DNA of 64,000 nucleotides, taken from positions 806,001 to 870,000 of the forward strand of contig JABYQQ010000013.1 of the NCBI GenBank assembly GCA_022605405.1. The letters are read 5' to 3'. The position numbers and the translations under genes are program-made. The DNA is from Earliella scabrosa (Eukaryota > Basidiomycota > Agaricomycetes > Polyporales > Polyporaceae). A model generated the notes under the pieces. The model saw only the letters and a list, made by a program, of their open reading frames with translations, had not been told where the DNA came from and did no database searches. Shown here piece after piece: positions 11,782 through 22,914 of the stretch (the stretch's first letter is position 1; every line of letters starts with the position of its first letter).

Positions 11782-13517
11782 ATGCCTCAGAACGGTGAAA
11801 CCGCTCCCCTTCTGGGCGAAAACATACCCAACCTCGCGCGGACTGGCAACTTGAACCGCGAGACAGCCGTTCAACGCATCCGACGGGCAGCCAACGTCCG
11901 TGCAGTCGTCTATGCTGTCCTAACGACGATATTCGTTGTCGCATTAGTCCTCGTGTTGTTCTTCTGGGAGAAGCTGACCGGCGTAGTGGGACACTTACCG
12001 AAGGACCCACACAAGGCTGCACGCTACATCTTGAACAATGCTCCTGTTATCGTGAGTCTCACCCTTGACCTTCGTGGGTTAGTGGAGCGTTGAAATGCTG
12101 CTGGAAGGATGGTCACATAGGCAAGTGAGGTTCTTCTGAAACTTTCTCTGTACTGAACGGGATGTCAGACCTACCAATCCTCGCGCGTGGGGTGTATGGG
12201 AACAACGTATCTGCTATCGACTTGACGAAGCCATTCGACGGCCACGTCGATATTCCGCGTCTGAGGGAAGGCAAGGTTGGAGGCTTCTTCTGGTCGACAT
12301 ATGTCGACTGTCCGCATGATGGTGAAGAGGGCGAGGACTTCTTGAACTCGACATGGCGCGTTCGGTACGTTACTAAGACACTCGAACGCTCGATGTATCT
12401 GCTCAGTGTGAGTTCGACAGCGACACGCTGGAGCAGATTGATGTGGCGAAGCTGTTGATCCAGAAGTATCCCGAAGTCGGTGTTACAAACCTCACGAGCG
12501 TGTGTCGCATGCTCACGGTCCGGTGCTATAGACGTTTGCTTGGACGTTGACCGCGCGCGACATCAAGGCTGCTATCAGTCGCGGCCAGATCGCGTCCTTA
12601 CTCGGAGTTGAGGGGTACGTCCCGGCTAGTACTGATAGTTCTTCATCTTGCGCTGACGCCCTCATAAAGTGGTCATCAGCTCGGGAACTCCATCCAAGTC
12701 CTTCGGACATACTACGATCTCGGCGTACGCTATGTTACGCTGACGCACATATGCCACAACGCGTTCGCGGATTCGTGCGGATTCCTCCCCGGTATTGTGC
12801 CGCGCTGGGGCGGGCTGAGCAAGCTCGGGTACTCGCTCATCGACGAGATGAACCGCATCGGCATGCTGGTCGACCTCAGTCACACGTCCGACGACACCGC
12901 GAGGCAGGCACTGAAGTACTCGAAGGCGCCTGTCATCTGGAGCCATTCGTCCGCCCGCGCTGTGCACGATGTGCCCCGAAATGTTCCGGACGACGTTCTG
13001 GAGCTGGTCGGCATCGGCGAGAACAAGACCGACGCTGTCGTCATGGTCAACTTTGCGCCGTTCTTTGTCGCAGATCCGGGCAAGGCGGATATCAAGGCTG
13101 TCGCGGATCACGTAGACCACATCGCGAAGGTGGCTGGCAAGCTTCAGTACGTTCGCAATACGTGGACGTGGCAGTAAAGTACAGTCTGACCGTATGCCCC
13201 ACATAGCGTCGGTATCGGAAGCGACTACGACGGTATTGGCGATACCCCCGTGGGCCTCGAAGATGTTTCGAAATATCCCGACCTGGTGAGACACGATGCC
13301 TTCCCGTGTGTCCTAGTGTCTGGGTCTGACCATGGTCATGTACAAATGACAGATCGCTGAACTCTACGAGCGTGGATGGAACGCATACGATTTGGCCGGA
13401 CTCACCGGCGGGAATCTGCTGCGTGTACTCCAGGGTGCTGAACGCGTCGCCGCGCAGCTGCAGAAAGCCGGGGTCCCGCCAGTCGTTGAGAAATATGACA
13501 AGAGGACCGACCTCTAA
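11782..13517 (+). CDS. Membrane dipeptidase, metallopeptidase family M19
   Basis: Eight exons give 445 residues: 11782-12051, 12108-12120, 12169-12364, 12421-12475, 12532-12614, 12670-13146, 13207-13285, 13353-13517. A single N-terminal anchor ([20 protein letters not shown]) makes this a type II membrane protein with an outward catalytic domain. The dizinc site of renal dipeptidase is complete: His93 and Asp95 in DGHIDLP, Glu205 in GVEGGH, His277 in DLSHTS, His298 in [17 protein letters not shown] follows. The enzyme class hydrolyses dipeptides, including those with a D-residue. The second exon is only 13 nt, encodes the first zinc ligand, and is followed by a GC-AG intron (12121-12168). Without it the HxD motif is lost and the frame fails. 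One donor is weak (GTCGGT at 12476) but restores the family sequence YPETF. Confidence 0.9.
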
Positions 13518-13978
13518 GTAGACATTAGAGTATGGGATACAGGGATGTTGAGTCCATCATTGCTTACAGTGCTGTATTTTGGTCAGTATAGCATTTACCG
13601 CTGTGTTGCTTGTGCTATATCATCCGATGTCCAGGTGAGATAAGTAGTACATGAGTCCTAGGGATTATGTTCACGTTGTACAGGTTGGTACCGCCTTCAT
13701 ATCTTTTGCTAGCGTTGCTCGTCACCACAGCGCCTTCTCAGCTGATCCCATAGTAATTGGAACCAATAGCTAATGTTCGTGGACGTAGTAGTGATCTTGG
13801 ATAACCATATGTGGCATCCCTGTGAGCTTATGTAACCCAAATTTTTGGAAAGTGCGCTCTTGCAGGAGAAGCTGCTCGTCCTCCTCCGCTCATCGAGCGT
13901 CCTCTGGCTTCTCGCATCGGGCTACTAGGCTGGTTCTTGTATACTCTAGGCTTGTAATACCACTGGAACCCAACCAAG
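13518..13978. other. Intergenic, dipeptidase 3' side / NOG1 promoter
   Basis: No coding segment is supported. It holds the 3' flank of the dipeptidase and the 5' flank of NOG1. A CATATG and AT-rich patches near 13800 are unremarkable. Confidence 0.6.
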
Positions 13979-16392
13979 ATGTCTACGAGCGGACTGAAGG
14001 CCATTGCGCCGGTGCCTAAGGCATCGGACTTCCTCGATATCGTCCTCTCCAAAACGCAGAGGAAAACCCCGACTGTACGCAAGCCGTTGACCTCACTCTA
14101 TGGACATCTTGGTCTGACCTCTGCTATCAGGTCATCCACAAGAACTTCAAAATCAGTCGCATCCGCAACTTCTACATGCGCAAGGTCAAGTTCACGCAGG
14201 ATTCGTTCGACGAGAAGCTCGGAGCCATACTTGAGGAGTTCCCGATAATCGACGTGAGTCATCGCTCCAAGTGAAGTGACATTGAGGATGTTGTAGGAGG
14301 TCGTGAGAGTTACCTCCTTCCCCCTGTGCAAACGGAGCAGAATCCTTCGGTGCAATTGATCGGAGTGTGTACTCACAAGCCTCCAGGACCTCCACCCCTT
14401 CCTCTCATCACTTCTGAATGTCCTATATGACAAGAACCACTATAAGCTGGCCCTTGGTCAGCTCCGTACCGCCCGGCATCTCATCGACCAAGTAGCCAAG
14501 GACTATGTCCGCCTGCTCAAGTTTGGTGACAGCCTGTACCGATGCAAGCAGCTCAAGCGTGCCGCGCTCGGTCGGATGGCCACCATCATGAAGCGTCAGA
14601 ATGAGGCTCTTGAGTTCCTCGAGGAAGTCCGCAAGCATCTTTCTCGTCTCCCCGCCATCGACCCCACTGCTCGTACCTTACTCATCTGCGGCTACCCCAA
14701 CGTCGGAAAGTCATCTTTCCTCAACAAGGTCACTCGTGCGGATGTCGACGTCCAGCCGTACGCATTCACCACCAAGTCCCTCTTCGTTGGGCACCTCGAC
14801 TACCGCTACATGCGATGGCAGGTCATCGATACCCCTGGAATCCTCGACCACCCGCTCGAGGAGATGAACAACATCGAGATGCAGAGTATCACCGCGCTTG
14901 CTCACTTGAAGGCGTGCGTCCTCTACTTCATGGATCTCTCCGAGCAGTGCGGGTACTCCGTCGAGGCGCAATGCCAGCTCTTCCACGCCATCAAGCCCCT
15001 CTTTGCCAACAAGCCTGCCGTGCTTGTCCTGAACAAGGCCGATGTTGCGAAACTTGATGAGCTTGCACCGGAGCGCCGTGCACTGGTGGAAGAGATCATC
15101 AACGCGGAGGGTATGCGGCACGTGCAAGTGTCCTGCTACACCGACGAGGGTGTCATGACGCTTAAGACCACTGCCTGCGATGCGCTTCTCGAGCACCGTG
15201 TTGACACGAAGCTCAAGGGCAACAAAGTCAACGCGATCCTCAACCGCCTGCACGTCGCCCAGCCGAAGCCGCGTGACGACGTCGTTCGAGCACCATTCAT
15301 TCCCGATGCGATCAAGGACCGCAAGAAGTATGACAAGACCGACCCCGAGCGTAGACGTCTCGAGCGCGACATCGAGATCGAAGAGGGCGGGGCTGGCGTG
15401 TACAACATTAACCTGAAGAGTACGTGTGGACATCACGATATGCGCGAGATTTGTTGACACCCGTCTTCAGAGAACTACCTCCTTGCGGACGAAGATTGGA
15501 AGAACGACACCATGCCCGAGATCATGGACGGCAAGAACATCGCGGACTTCATCGACCCCGACATCCTCGAGAAGCTCGATGCGCTCGAGCGCGAAGAGGA
15601 GAAACTCCAAGCTGAGGGCTTCTACGACAGCGAGTCCGATATGGTGAGTCTCGCCCCGCTCGTCACATCCGCGTCACTCAACGGCACATTCCGCAGTTTG
15701 ACTCGGACGACGAGCGCGAAGCCGTCGAGGCGAAGTCTGCGCGTGAGAAGAAGCTCATCTCGCAGAGCACAAAGAAGGCGATGAAGAACCGCGCCGCACT
15801 CCCGCGCACAGCCGGACTTCGCACCCTCTCCGAGCTCACGACCGAGATGACGAAGGCGGGTCTGGACCCAAGCCGGATACAGGAGCGCGCGGAGATGCTC
15901 GCGAAGGTCGCCGGCGCGAAGCGGAAACGCCAGCGGGAAGAGGAGGAGGCAGCGATGGACGTGGACGAAGAGATGGAGGATGCGGAAGATGCCGAGGGCG
16001 AGTGGATGGACGTGGATGGCGAGGAGGCACCCAAGTTGAAGAAGGCGAAGGCGAACTCTGGCGCGGTTGTTGCGAAGGATGCGAGGCATCCACGGTCAAA
16101 CCGTCAGCTGGCAGGTTTGCGCGACGAAGCGGTATGCGATGCCTTTCATATGTCGGTTGGGATGCTTATGGTCACAACAGCAAGCATCAAAAGCAGTCAA
16201 GCTGCGCAATCTCGGTCAGAGAGAACGCAACATGCACGCACGGGCGGGAGAGAGCGACCGCGCGATCAAAGTCAAAATGGTCAGTGGCTCATCGCGTTCG
16301 CGTCGCATATCTGTCATCGCTGACGGGCGCCCTTGCAGCCCAAGCATCTATTCGCAGGAAAGCGGAAGATGGGCAAGACGGACCGTCGATGA
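13979..16392 (+). CDS. NOG1: Nucleolar GTP-binding protein Nog1
   Basis: Seven exons (13979-14074, 14131-14253, 14387-15419, 15471-15643, 15697-16131, 16181-16279, 16339-16392) give 670 residues. The GTPase motifs are complete: G1 [10 protein letters not shown]3 DTPG, G4 NKAD. The N-terminal helical region ([24 protein letters not shown]) and the long basic C-terminal region ending [18 protein letters not shown] are typical of Nog1. It acts in nucleolar and late pre-60S ribosome assembly. The second intron (133 bp) is longer than its neighbours. Acidic stretches ([23 protein letters not shown]) lie near residue 570. The family match is strong over the whole length. Confidence 0.95.
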
Positions 16393-17094
16393 TGGACCGT
16401 GTCAGTCATGTTTTCTTGCATCATGTATCCTCTCGCATTGTCGCATTGCTTGTATTTGGTATCATTCATACGATGGAATCCGCTGCATCTTTCACATCGC
16501 GCGTGGCAAGATGGGGTGCACATCGTGCATGATCCTCAAGGTCGATCGGGCTGGTGGCTATTACCCATTCAGGTACCTTCATGCAGGGGAGGTCGCATAC
16601 ACGGATTACTAGCTGATCTATCTAGCTCGTGAATTTACCGTGCTGGGCAACTCCTGTCCTTGACTCAGCTTTTACTCCAACCTCTCCTTCACGTGAGTCT
16701 CGTCTATGCATAAGCTTATTCGAATGCCGGACCACTGAGAGATTTGACACACAGCAGCGCTTATCTCCTCTCCTTGGTATCTCTCCTGACAGCGATTGCT
16801 GCTCCCTGTACTCCGGCGCTCACGCAGGAAGTCTTCCTGTGATGACCAGGGGCTCCACCCTGGATTCCGAGGTGATGAGTGCTACTGACAGTCGCTTTGC
16901 ATACACGTTGAGCCTCGAGAAAAAAGATCGTGACAGCACCTACAAGTCCAGCGGAAGTGTAAGCTGTAAGTATGACGCGTGCTGTTGTTTGGTCATATTT
17001 AGTATCGCTGGGCAAGTCAGCCTTGTGGTTACTACACCCCTGTTTGCCGCCTTTTGCCCCCTCCATTGTCCTCGCTTCGCCCAACCTTGACATC
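16393..17094. other. Intergenic, contains a DUF6533 gene relic
   Basis: Between the NOG1 stop and the next gene. Apart from the relic described at 16625-16815, no reading frame is convincing. An ORF-like stretch at 16860-17000 has no recognised motif and no clear splice partners. Confidence 0.5.
16625..16815 (+). pseudogene. Relic of a DUF6533 membrane-protein gene (exon 7-intron-exon 8)
   Basis: By eye this stretch aligns at nucleotide level with the sense strand of the DUF6533 gene at 44025-45438. Shared runs include gaatttaNcgtgc, tccttgactcagct, the intron donor gtgagtctcgtctatg, gaatgccg, cagcgcttaNct and gcgattgctgctcc. The intron is retained at the same place, so it arose by DNA duplication, not from mRNA. 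A deletion replaces the LLREGLLYF segment, and the frame then runs into stops. It is on the opposite strand and about 27 kb from its closest relative. No flanking exons could be traced. Confidence 0.7.
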
Positions 17095-18168
17095 ATGGCT
17101 AAGACCGTCATCTACAGATTTCCTTTCCAGCGTATATTCGCGGTGGTTCAGCTGGTCCCTGTGATTATGGCGCAACGTTTGGGACTAGACGAGCAAGCAC
17201 TAGCGGAAGCGAAGGCAATGACGCCTCGAAAACATCTTGTGTATCTAGCACTCGTGAGTATATTCATGCTGATTTTCCGTTGATTCGTCCTAAATACACA
17301 TTGGCAGTCCCTGGACCTGCCGTTTCTTGACAGTGAGTGGTGCAGGTACGTGGCAATGCCAGTCACACCCAGTCCTTCCCCCGAACATGGCATCGACTCT
17401 CTCATGCCGATATATCCCAACACACGTTTCGCGAAAGGACAAAGCGGATATATCACTCCTGAGACCCCTTTCCCATTCGACACTTGTTTCTTCCAGAGAA
17501 ACGGCGACATCTCGCTGCGCCTCCGTCCCAACGGCATAGGCTTCAACGCTGCACATGGCATCAAAATGGACCGCACAGAGAACAAGAAGCTCCGCAGGTG
17601 GCGGGAGCAGGAGACCTTGGTTCAGGATAACGAGCAGGCGTCCTCTGGCACTCTTCAAGCCCACGACGAACCTGTCTCCCGCAGTGGTTCTCGCCCATTC
17701 CCTTCGTCCCACTCCCTGGATACACCCGTGCCTTTGAATGCATCCGGTTCTCGTCAGGGACGCAGTGTGGTCTTCGATGGCTCCGATAGCAGCAACGACA
17801 GTGACCTACATCCCAACGACATTCTTCTGCTCAACCCCTTTGGTTGGGATCGTGACACACGCATTGAGCGCCTACCTCTTGTTGATGGGTGGATTGAACT
17901 CGAGGAACATCTCACGTCAGACACCATCCCCGATCCGAGGGGTCTATATGAAGAATGTGATGAGATTCGGTCGTGAGTGCTTCTTGTTCTTCTTGGTATT
18001 GATACTCAGAGGCATTCGTGTAGGATCATCATGCGAGCTGACGAGCGAATGAAGGCGGCGAACCTTGACGATTCCCCCAGTCATAACTCCGTCTCATCTC
18101 CTCAACCCGCCAAGTCCGAGTCGGAGCAGCTTCACCACCCCGAAATGCATGCTGGGAACATGTCATAA
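17095..18168 (+). CDS. Unknown protein, 322 residues
   Basis: Three exons (17095-17253, 17308-17972, 18024-18168) keep one frame through two normal introns. The N-terminal third is well ordered (FPFQRIFAVVQLVPVIMAQR, then LDLPFLDSEWCRYVAMPV). The middle is Ser/Pro-rich (SSGTLQAHDEPVSRSGSR) with a later ordered block (LNPFGWDRDTRIERLPL) and a short helical segment (YEECDEIRSIIMRADERMK). No signal peptide or membrane span is evident. I do not recognise the family. The true 5' end could lie further upstream, where the relic of another gene confuses the reading. Confidence 0.6.
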
Positions 18169-18583
18169 CGGGACTTCCGTCGACCGTGCCGCCCTCGAGT
18201 ACGCTGCACTTTCTCTAGAACACGATTGGAGACTCCACCAGACATGTTGTACTATTAGCTTCCGGTCCTATGCAGATTTGAATTCCTCTTCATCTCCTGA
18301 CTCTAACTCAGACTCAGTGGACCCCGGTTGTCCAAGATGCAGTACAAGTGCTTGCGGTCTCTCCTTGTATGCTCTGCAAGGCTCCTGATGACTTGTTCGT
18401 TCCGTGAAACCACAAATGCGCCATCCGTGCTAAGCTGCATGCCCTCCCGTGACCCTTCCCAGCACAACACATCCGTTCGACCGGACAGGGTGGCCATAGT
18501 CCACGATCTCAGACGACTGTCGTAGGACTCATTTTGTGCGTGTTGCGGCGTTGGAGACGACATACAGCACCAGCGAGTCGCGT

Positions 18584-21500
18584 TCAGGACGATACACCTT
18601 CGGGTTCACGGACAATGATGTCGATAACGTTCCTGCGATGACCCTGGTCAGATTTGCGTGTGTGTATTATCAGCTCGAGACTGACCTAAGATGCATGCTC
18701 AGCCCACTCTGCACGTCTGTCAACGTGAGGACGTCGATAGAGTGCACACCCGGGGCGAGCGCCAGGAAGTCCATCCTGACAGACTGGCATGTCGAGGGCA
18801 GAAGTGGACTGCACATTCTGATCAGCAACGTCCCGGTCATCGCCAAGGCCCTGAACAACACATACCCCACGCGCACACGATTCTCCAGAGGGATGATCCC
18901 CGGCGGGCGCACCTCGCCATTCTCCTTCTTTGCCTTCCTCCGCCGCCGTCGCTCGTCGGGGTAGCTCACCTCGAACCGCCGCGTCCACGATGACTGGTTA
19001 AACACGAAGATGTCGAGCGTAAACTGGTCCAGAGGGTACACCTCGCCCGTGTGGTGCACATGCGCCTTCCCACCCTTCTGCCCCGGCACCGCGGCGCGTT
19101 GGGGCGAGGGTAGCAGTCCGACCGACACAACAATGGGCTCACCTCCGGCTTCGGGCGCCATGACCCCCACAGCCGCCGCGTTCTCGCTCGCATGTTGCTG
19201 CAGCGCGTTCATCGGGTTCAGGTTCGTGAACGCAGCGAAGCCTCCGACGGTGGGCCCGGGGGTCTGCGGCACGCTCCCACCGCGCTCTCTCCGGATCTCG
19301 ACGCTCGGCCCGACGGTCCCCGGACCTGATTGCTGCGCGATGGGTGTCTGCCAGAACGGCGTCGGGGGCACCGGCCCGGGCGAGTTCGGATAGGCGGGGT
19401 AGGCGGGCGTGCGAGGCGTGCGGGGCGTCGGGGGCTCGAGCATCTCGTTGATAGTGCTCGCGCTGTCGGTGTGTGCGTGCGTGAAGCTGGCTAGGGGGTT
19501 CATGGGTGGAAGAGGCAGAGGGGGACTCGTTGGGGGGTCGTACGTCGTTGGTGAGCGCGGGAAGGATGACTGGAACGCGACGGAGGGTGGCATGTATGAA
19601 GCGCGGTTGGGAATATGCAGTGTCTGCCCGGACGAGAGACCGGTGGGTGTAGGGCTGGAGTTGGGAGGATGCGGAGGCTGGTTGTTAGGGTTGAGCATCG
19701 ACGTTGAACTCTGGTAGTTCATGGGAGACTTCGGCATGCGCGCGTACTCGTTTGTCGGAGTGTCGAAGGCGGCGATAGTGTGTCGTTTGCTGCCCGCAAC
19801 CGCAGTGAGTGGGATCACACTGCGCGTAGTCAGCGGTGTCAAACTTCGTGTGGGGGGCGCGAGGGGTGCGGTAGGGAACGGTGATGCAGGAGTTGGGAGG
19901 ACAAAGTACTCGTGGTTCTCTTCGTCTTCGGCATCGTTAGGGTCTTGCTTGCGCTGCTGGGTGATGCTCGACGAGGCGAGATCGAGCACGCAGTTCCATC
20001 TGGACGGGAAGGGGTGGGTCGGGCAAGAGGTGGTCCCATCATTTTGCTCGATTGGTTTCACCATGAGGTGAATTGCCACTGCACGCTGCAGCTCCTCGGC
20101 CACGCCCTTCTTGTCAGGACCTTGGGGCCGTGCCAAGGAGAACTCGTCGACTTCAGGACCTCGGAGAAATGAGACCGCGTACAGTAGGTTGACTTGCTCG
20201 CGCGGTCCTACCTGCAAAGGGAAAACGTCCCCGCCATTCGCACTCCAGTCAATGAACGATGCCCGAGCACCCGTTCCACTGATGGAGACATCCACACGTT
20301 CGACCTCGAAGTGGTATGAGGACGCGCCGCCAGAAAACAGGTTCTCGACCTCGACGCTGAGCACCACTGTATGCTCTTCGTTCCCGGCTTCCCGCTGCTC
20401 GCGCTCCTCCAGGATGTCGTCTTCCAATTCTGAGTCCGGGTCCGACTCGTTACCGTTCGCGTCGTGTTTCGATTTCTGCACCTTGCCATTTTGCGACTTC
20501 TGCGGAAGCAGGAAGTACGGCACGAACACGGTACGCATCCGAACGCGAAAGCCCATGTGCGTCTTGAGGGTCTTGCGGAAGGATTTGCGAAGCGTCGCTG
20601 AGCGAGGGAGATTCCCACCCGGCGGTGGGGACGTCACGCCGCTAGAGTATGGTACCGCCGTCTCTGGAGAAGCAGAGGATGGCGGGGGACCTAGCGAGAA
20701 CTCGTGCATCCGCGTGTTGGCACCTAAACGCGTCGTGGGCAGCGAGAGCCGCTTCTTCGCGTCTGAGAACGTCGGACCTGTGAACGCAATGTGGTATGAG
20801 TTTGTACAAGGTCAAACACTTCTATACACCAAGCGCCGCCCATAGGAACAACACCGTCATACAGAGTGTAGCATCTTGGGCGAGGTGAAGAGAAAGGTAG
20901 AGCCTACCTTTTGCCAGACCATCTAACAGATTGATCTCCTGCAGGCCGGACAAGATCTCGCTCTCGTCACTGTCCGAAGCGTGATCGTCCTGGGCGAAAC
21001 CATTCGATTTCACAGGGGAAGTCACGTCCGCAGCGGACTTGAGACCGCCCGACGCGTCGATCAGCGCAGCCAGTGCTTTGCGAGGGGCGGTCATCGCGAG
21101 CGGCTTATGGCGGAGGGTGGTGGATACGGTGATGCAGAGCAAAGGGTCCGGCACCTTCGTGATCATGTATACTGCACGGAGAGTTATGGCGAGCGAGGAC
21201 AGCGAGTAGGCGACTGCTTACGGACGAGAATGGTCATCTTGTAGATTGCGAGCCAACCGTTCTCAGCAGCGTCCCAGAGGAGCGCGAACGCCTCATTGTC
21301 GCGCTTGTCAGACTCGCCCCATATGGCGGAGACGAGGGGCGTACCCTGAGACTGGACGTACTTCAGGTCGGACTCAGCAGCCGAAGGGATTGGATGAGGG
21401 GTGTGCGGAGGGAACATAGAAGCATTGGCAGCACCAACGAGGAGGCTTCCTGGCCTGTTGCGCTGCATAGAGCTGTTGCGGGGCGGAGGCATGGAAAGGC

Positions 21501-21907
21501 GGGAGCTGCTGCCGCCAAGGTCTGGAGAATTGGAGGATGGGGATATGTACGAGGTCTCATAGGAGATCTGCAAGTGCGCGAGGAAGGAGAGTAGATGAGG
21601 AGGAGGGCTCGGAGTCGCGTCTGGACGAGGAGGGTCGTCTGGAGGAGAGGGAAAGCGGATGGTGAGGAAGAAGTCCAGGTTTTCGTCTGAGGTCCGCGAT
21701 CGCGCAATAACATCAGTTCTCGTCCTCGCTTGAGGCTGCTGGCTACACACCGAAGAACGCCGCTTTCCTGTCCCCCGTTGGACTTCGCATTCGAGAGATC
21801 CATTCCGCCGCCCGTTCGCCAGTGTAGTCTTCGGGGAACTCGAGAGACGGCGGCGGGGCTATTACCTCGAGTACACTCGCCTCAAACAAATCTTCATAGC
21901 TTGACAT
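18584..21907 (-). CDS. TRS65: TRAPP-II complex subunit Trs65
   Basis: Five exons (21907-21751, 21686-21222, 21171-20908, 20777-18686, 18632-18584) give 1,008 residues. Recognition rests on the N-terminal MSSYEDLFEASVLEV, the internal LPTTRLGANTRMHEF, and the C-terminal ending (CQSVRMDFLALAPGVHSIDVLTLTD, broken here as ALAPGVHSIDVL then MHLRNVIDIIVRE), which are features of fungal Trs65. It is a subunit of the TRAPP-II tether that activates Rab GTPases in late Golgi traffic. A long Pro/Ser/Thr-rich insert (about residues 500-720) is low complexity. The last exon (49 nt) is chosen because it turns the end into the family's LRxVxDIxVxE; the unspliced reading ends after LRSVSS. Confidence 0.85.
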
Positions 21908-22914
21908 TCGCTTCTGTTTATGAGTAGGTATTGACACTGATGTACGAGCGGGACAGTGCGTGAGGCCGATCGACTCCTCGGAGGAGGCTAAGGCGCTGAA
22001 GTCAGTTGCGGACTAAGCGCCCATGCGGCTATGCCTTCCTTGACCGTCACGGTGACCTGCAGCTGCTACAGCCTACAAACTTGAACTTGAAAACAGTTCG
22101 ACGCCAGTACTTTGCTGGTGTATCGTAGTAAGTCTGCCACCCAAGTGATAGGTTCTAGGGGCCGCCTAATCATCGTGGTAACGCATAGGTACTACTGTAC
22201 ATACAGTAACACATTCTTCCTGACGGCCTTCAAGCCTCGCTGCAGACTTGATCCATGGTAATCTTATGCCGACTGAATCCACTTCATGCATCAGATCTGG
22301 TTAATTCCAGCACAGTGCAGGAAGGAGTCAACCTGAGGAACCCCCTGAACCGAGATCTCCGACCTGGCTCCGATCTTGGCCGGATAGGTTCATGATGTGC
22401 GCAAGAACTAGTCCGTCTCATTCACGGTCTTGAGAAGCCATAATACTCACTAGGGTGGTCTCAGGATCAGTGACGAGACAGTAACTCACGACTACATGCC
22501 ACCGTCGCGCCGCTCAAAGTCCACGCAAAGTGATTGAGTATATGGCAACGTGCAGGAACGTGCTTCTAACCTGCCAGCGCTGGCCGACAATTCAGTCAGC
22601 GTTGCCAAGAAGATCTTCCTTGTGATGTCGTGGGGCAGGGCGGTCAGTGGTAAAGGATCCGTGATTTGCGTCGAGTTTGCTCATGACAAATGGTAAGTGG
22701 TGCGCTCCTTTTGAATGCGGTCGGTGGTGATAATCTAGACATCGCGACCGCAGCATACTTATTGGCCGCCATGCACTTCCATTGCTTTCACCCAAGCCCT
22801 CTGCTTAAGCTCCCCCGGTACGTATTGGTGTCGCCTCTGACAGTGACGGCTTATCGTTGACATTGCTCATGCTTGCTAGGTCGTCGACCACCAACGACGT
22901 CTGGGCTTACTACA
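21908..22914. other. Long divergent intergenic region
   Basis: Shared upstream region of TRS65 and the 716-residue membrane protein. It lacks coding potential on both strands. A probable 5'-UTR intron lies at 22818-22879 (gtacgt...gctag), just before the right-hand start codon. Confidence 0.55.
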
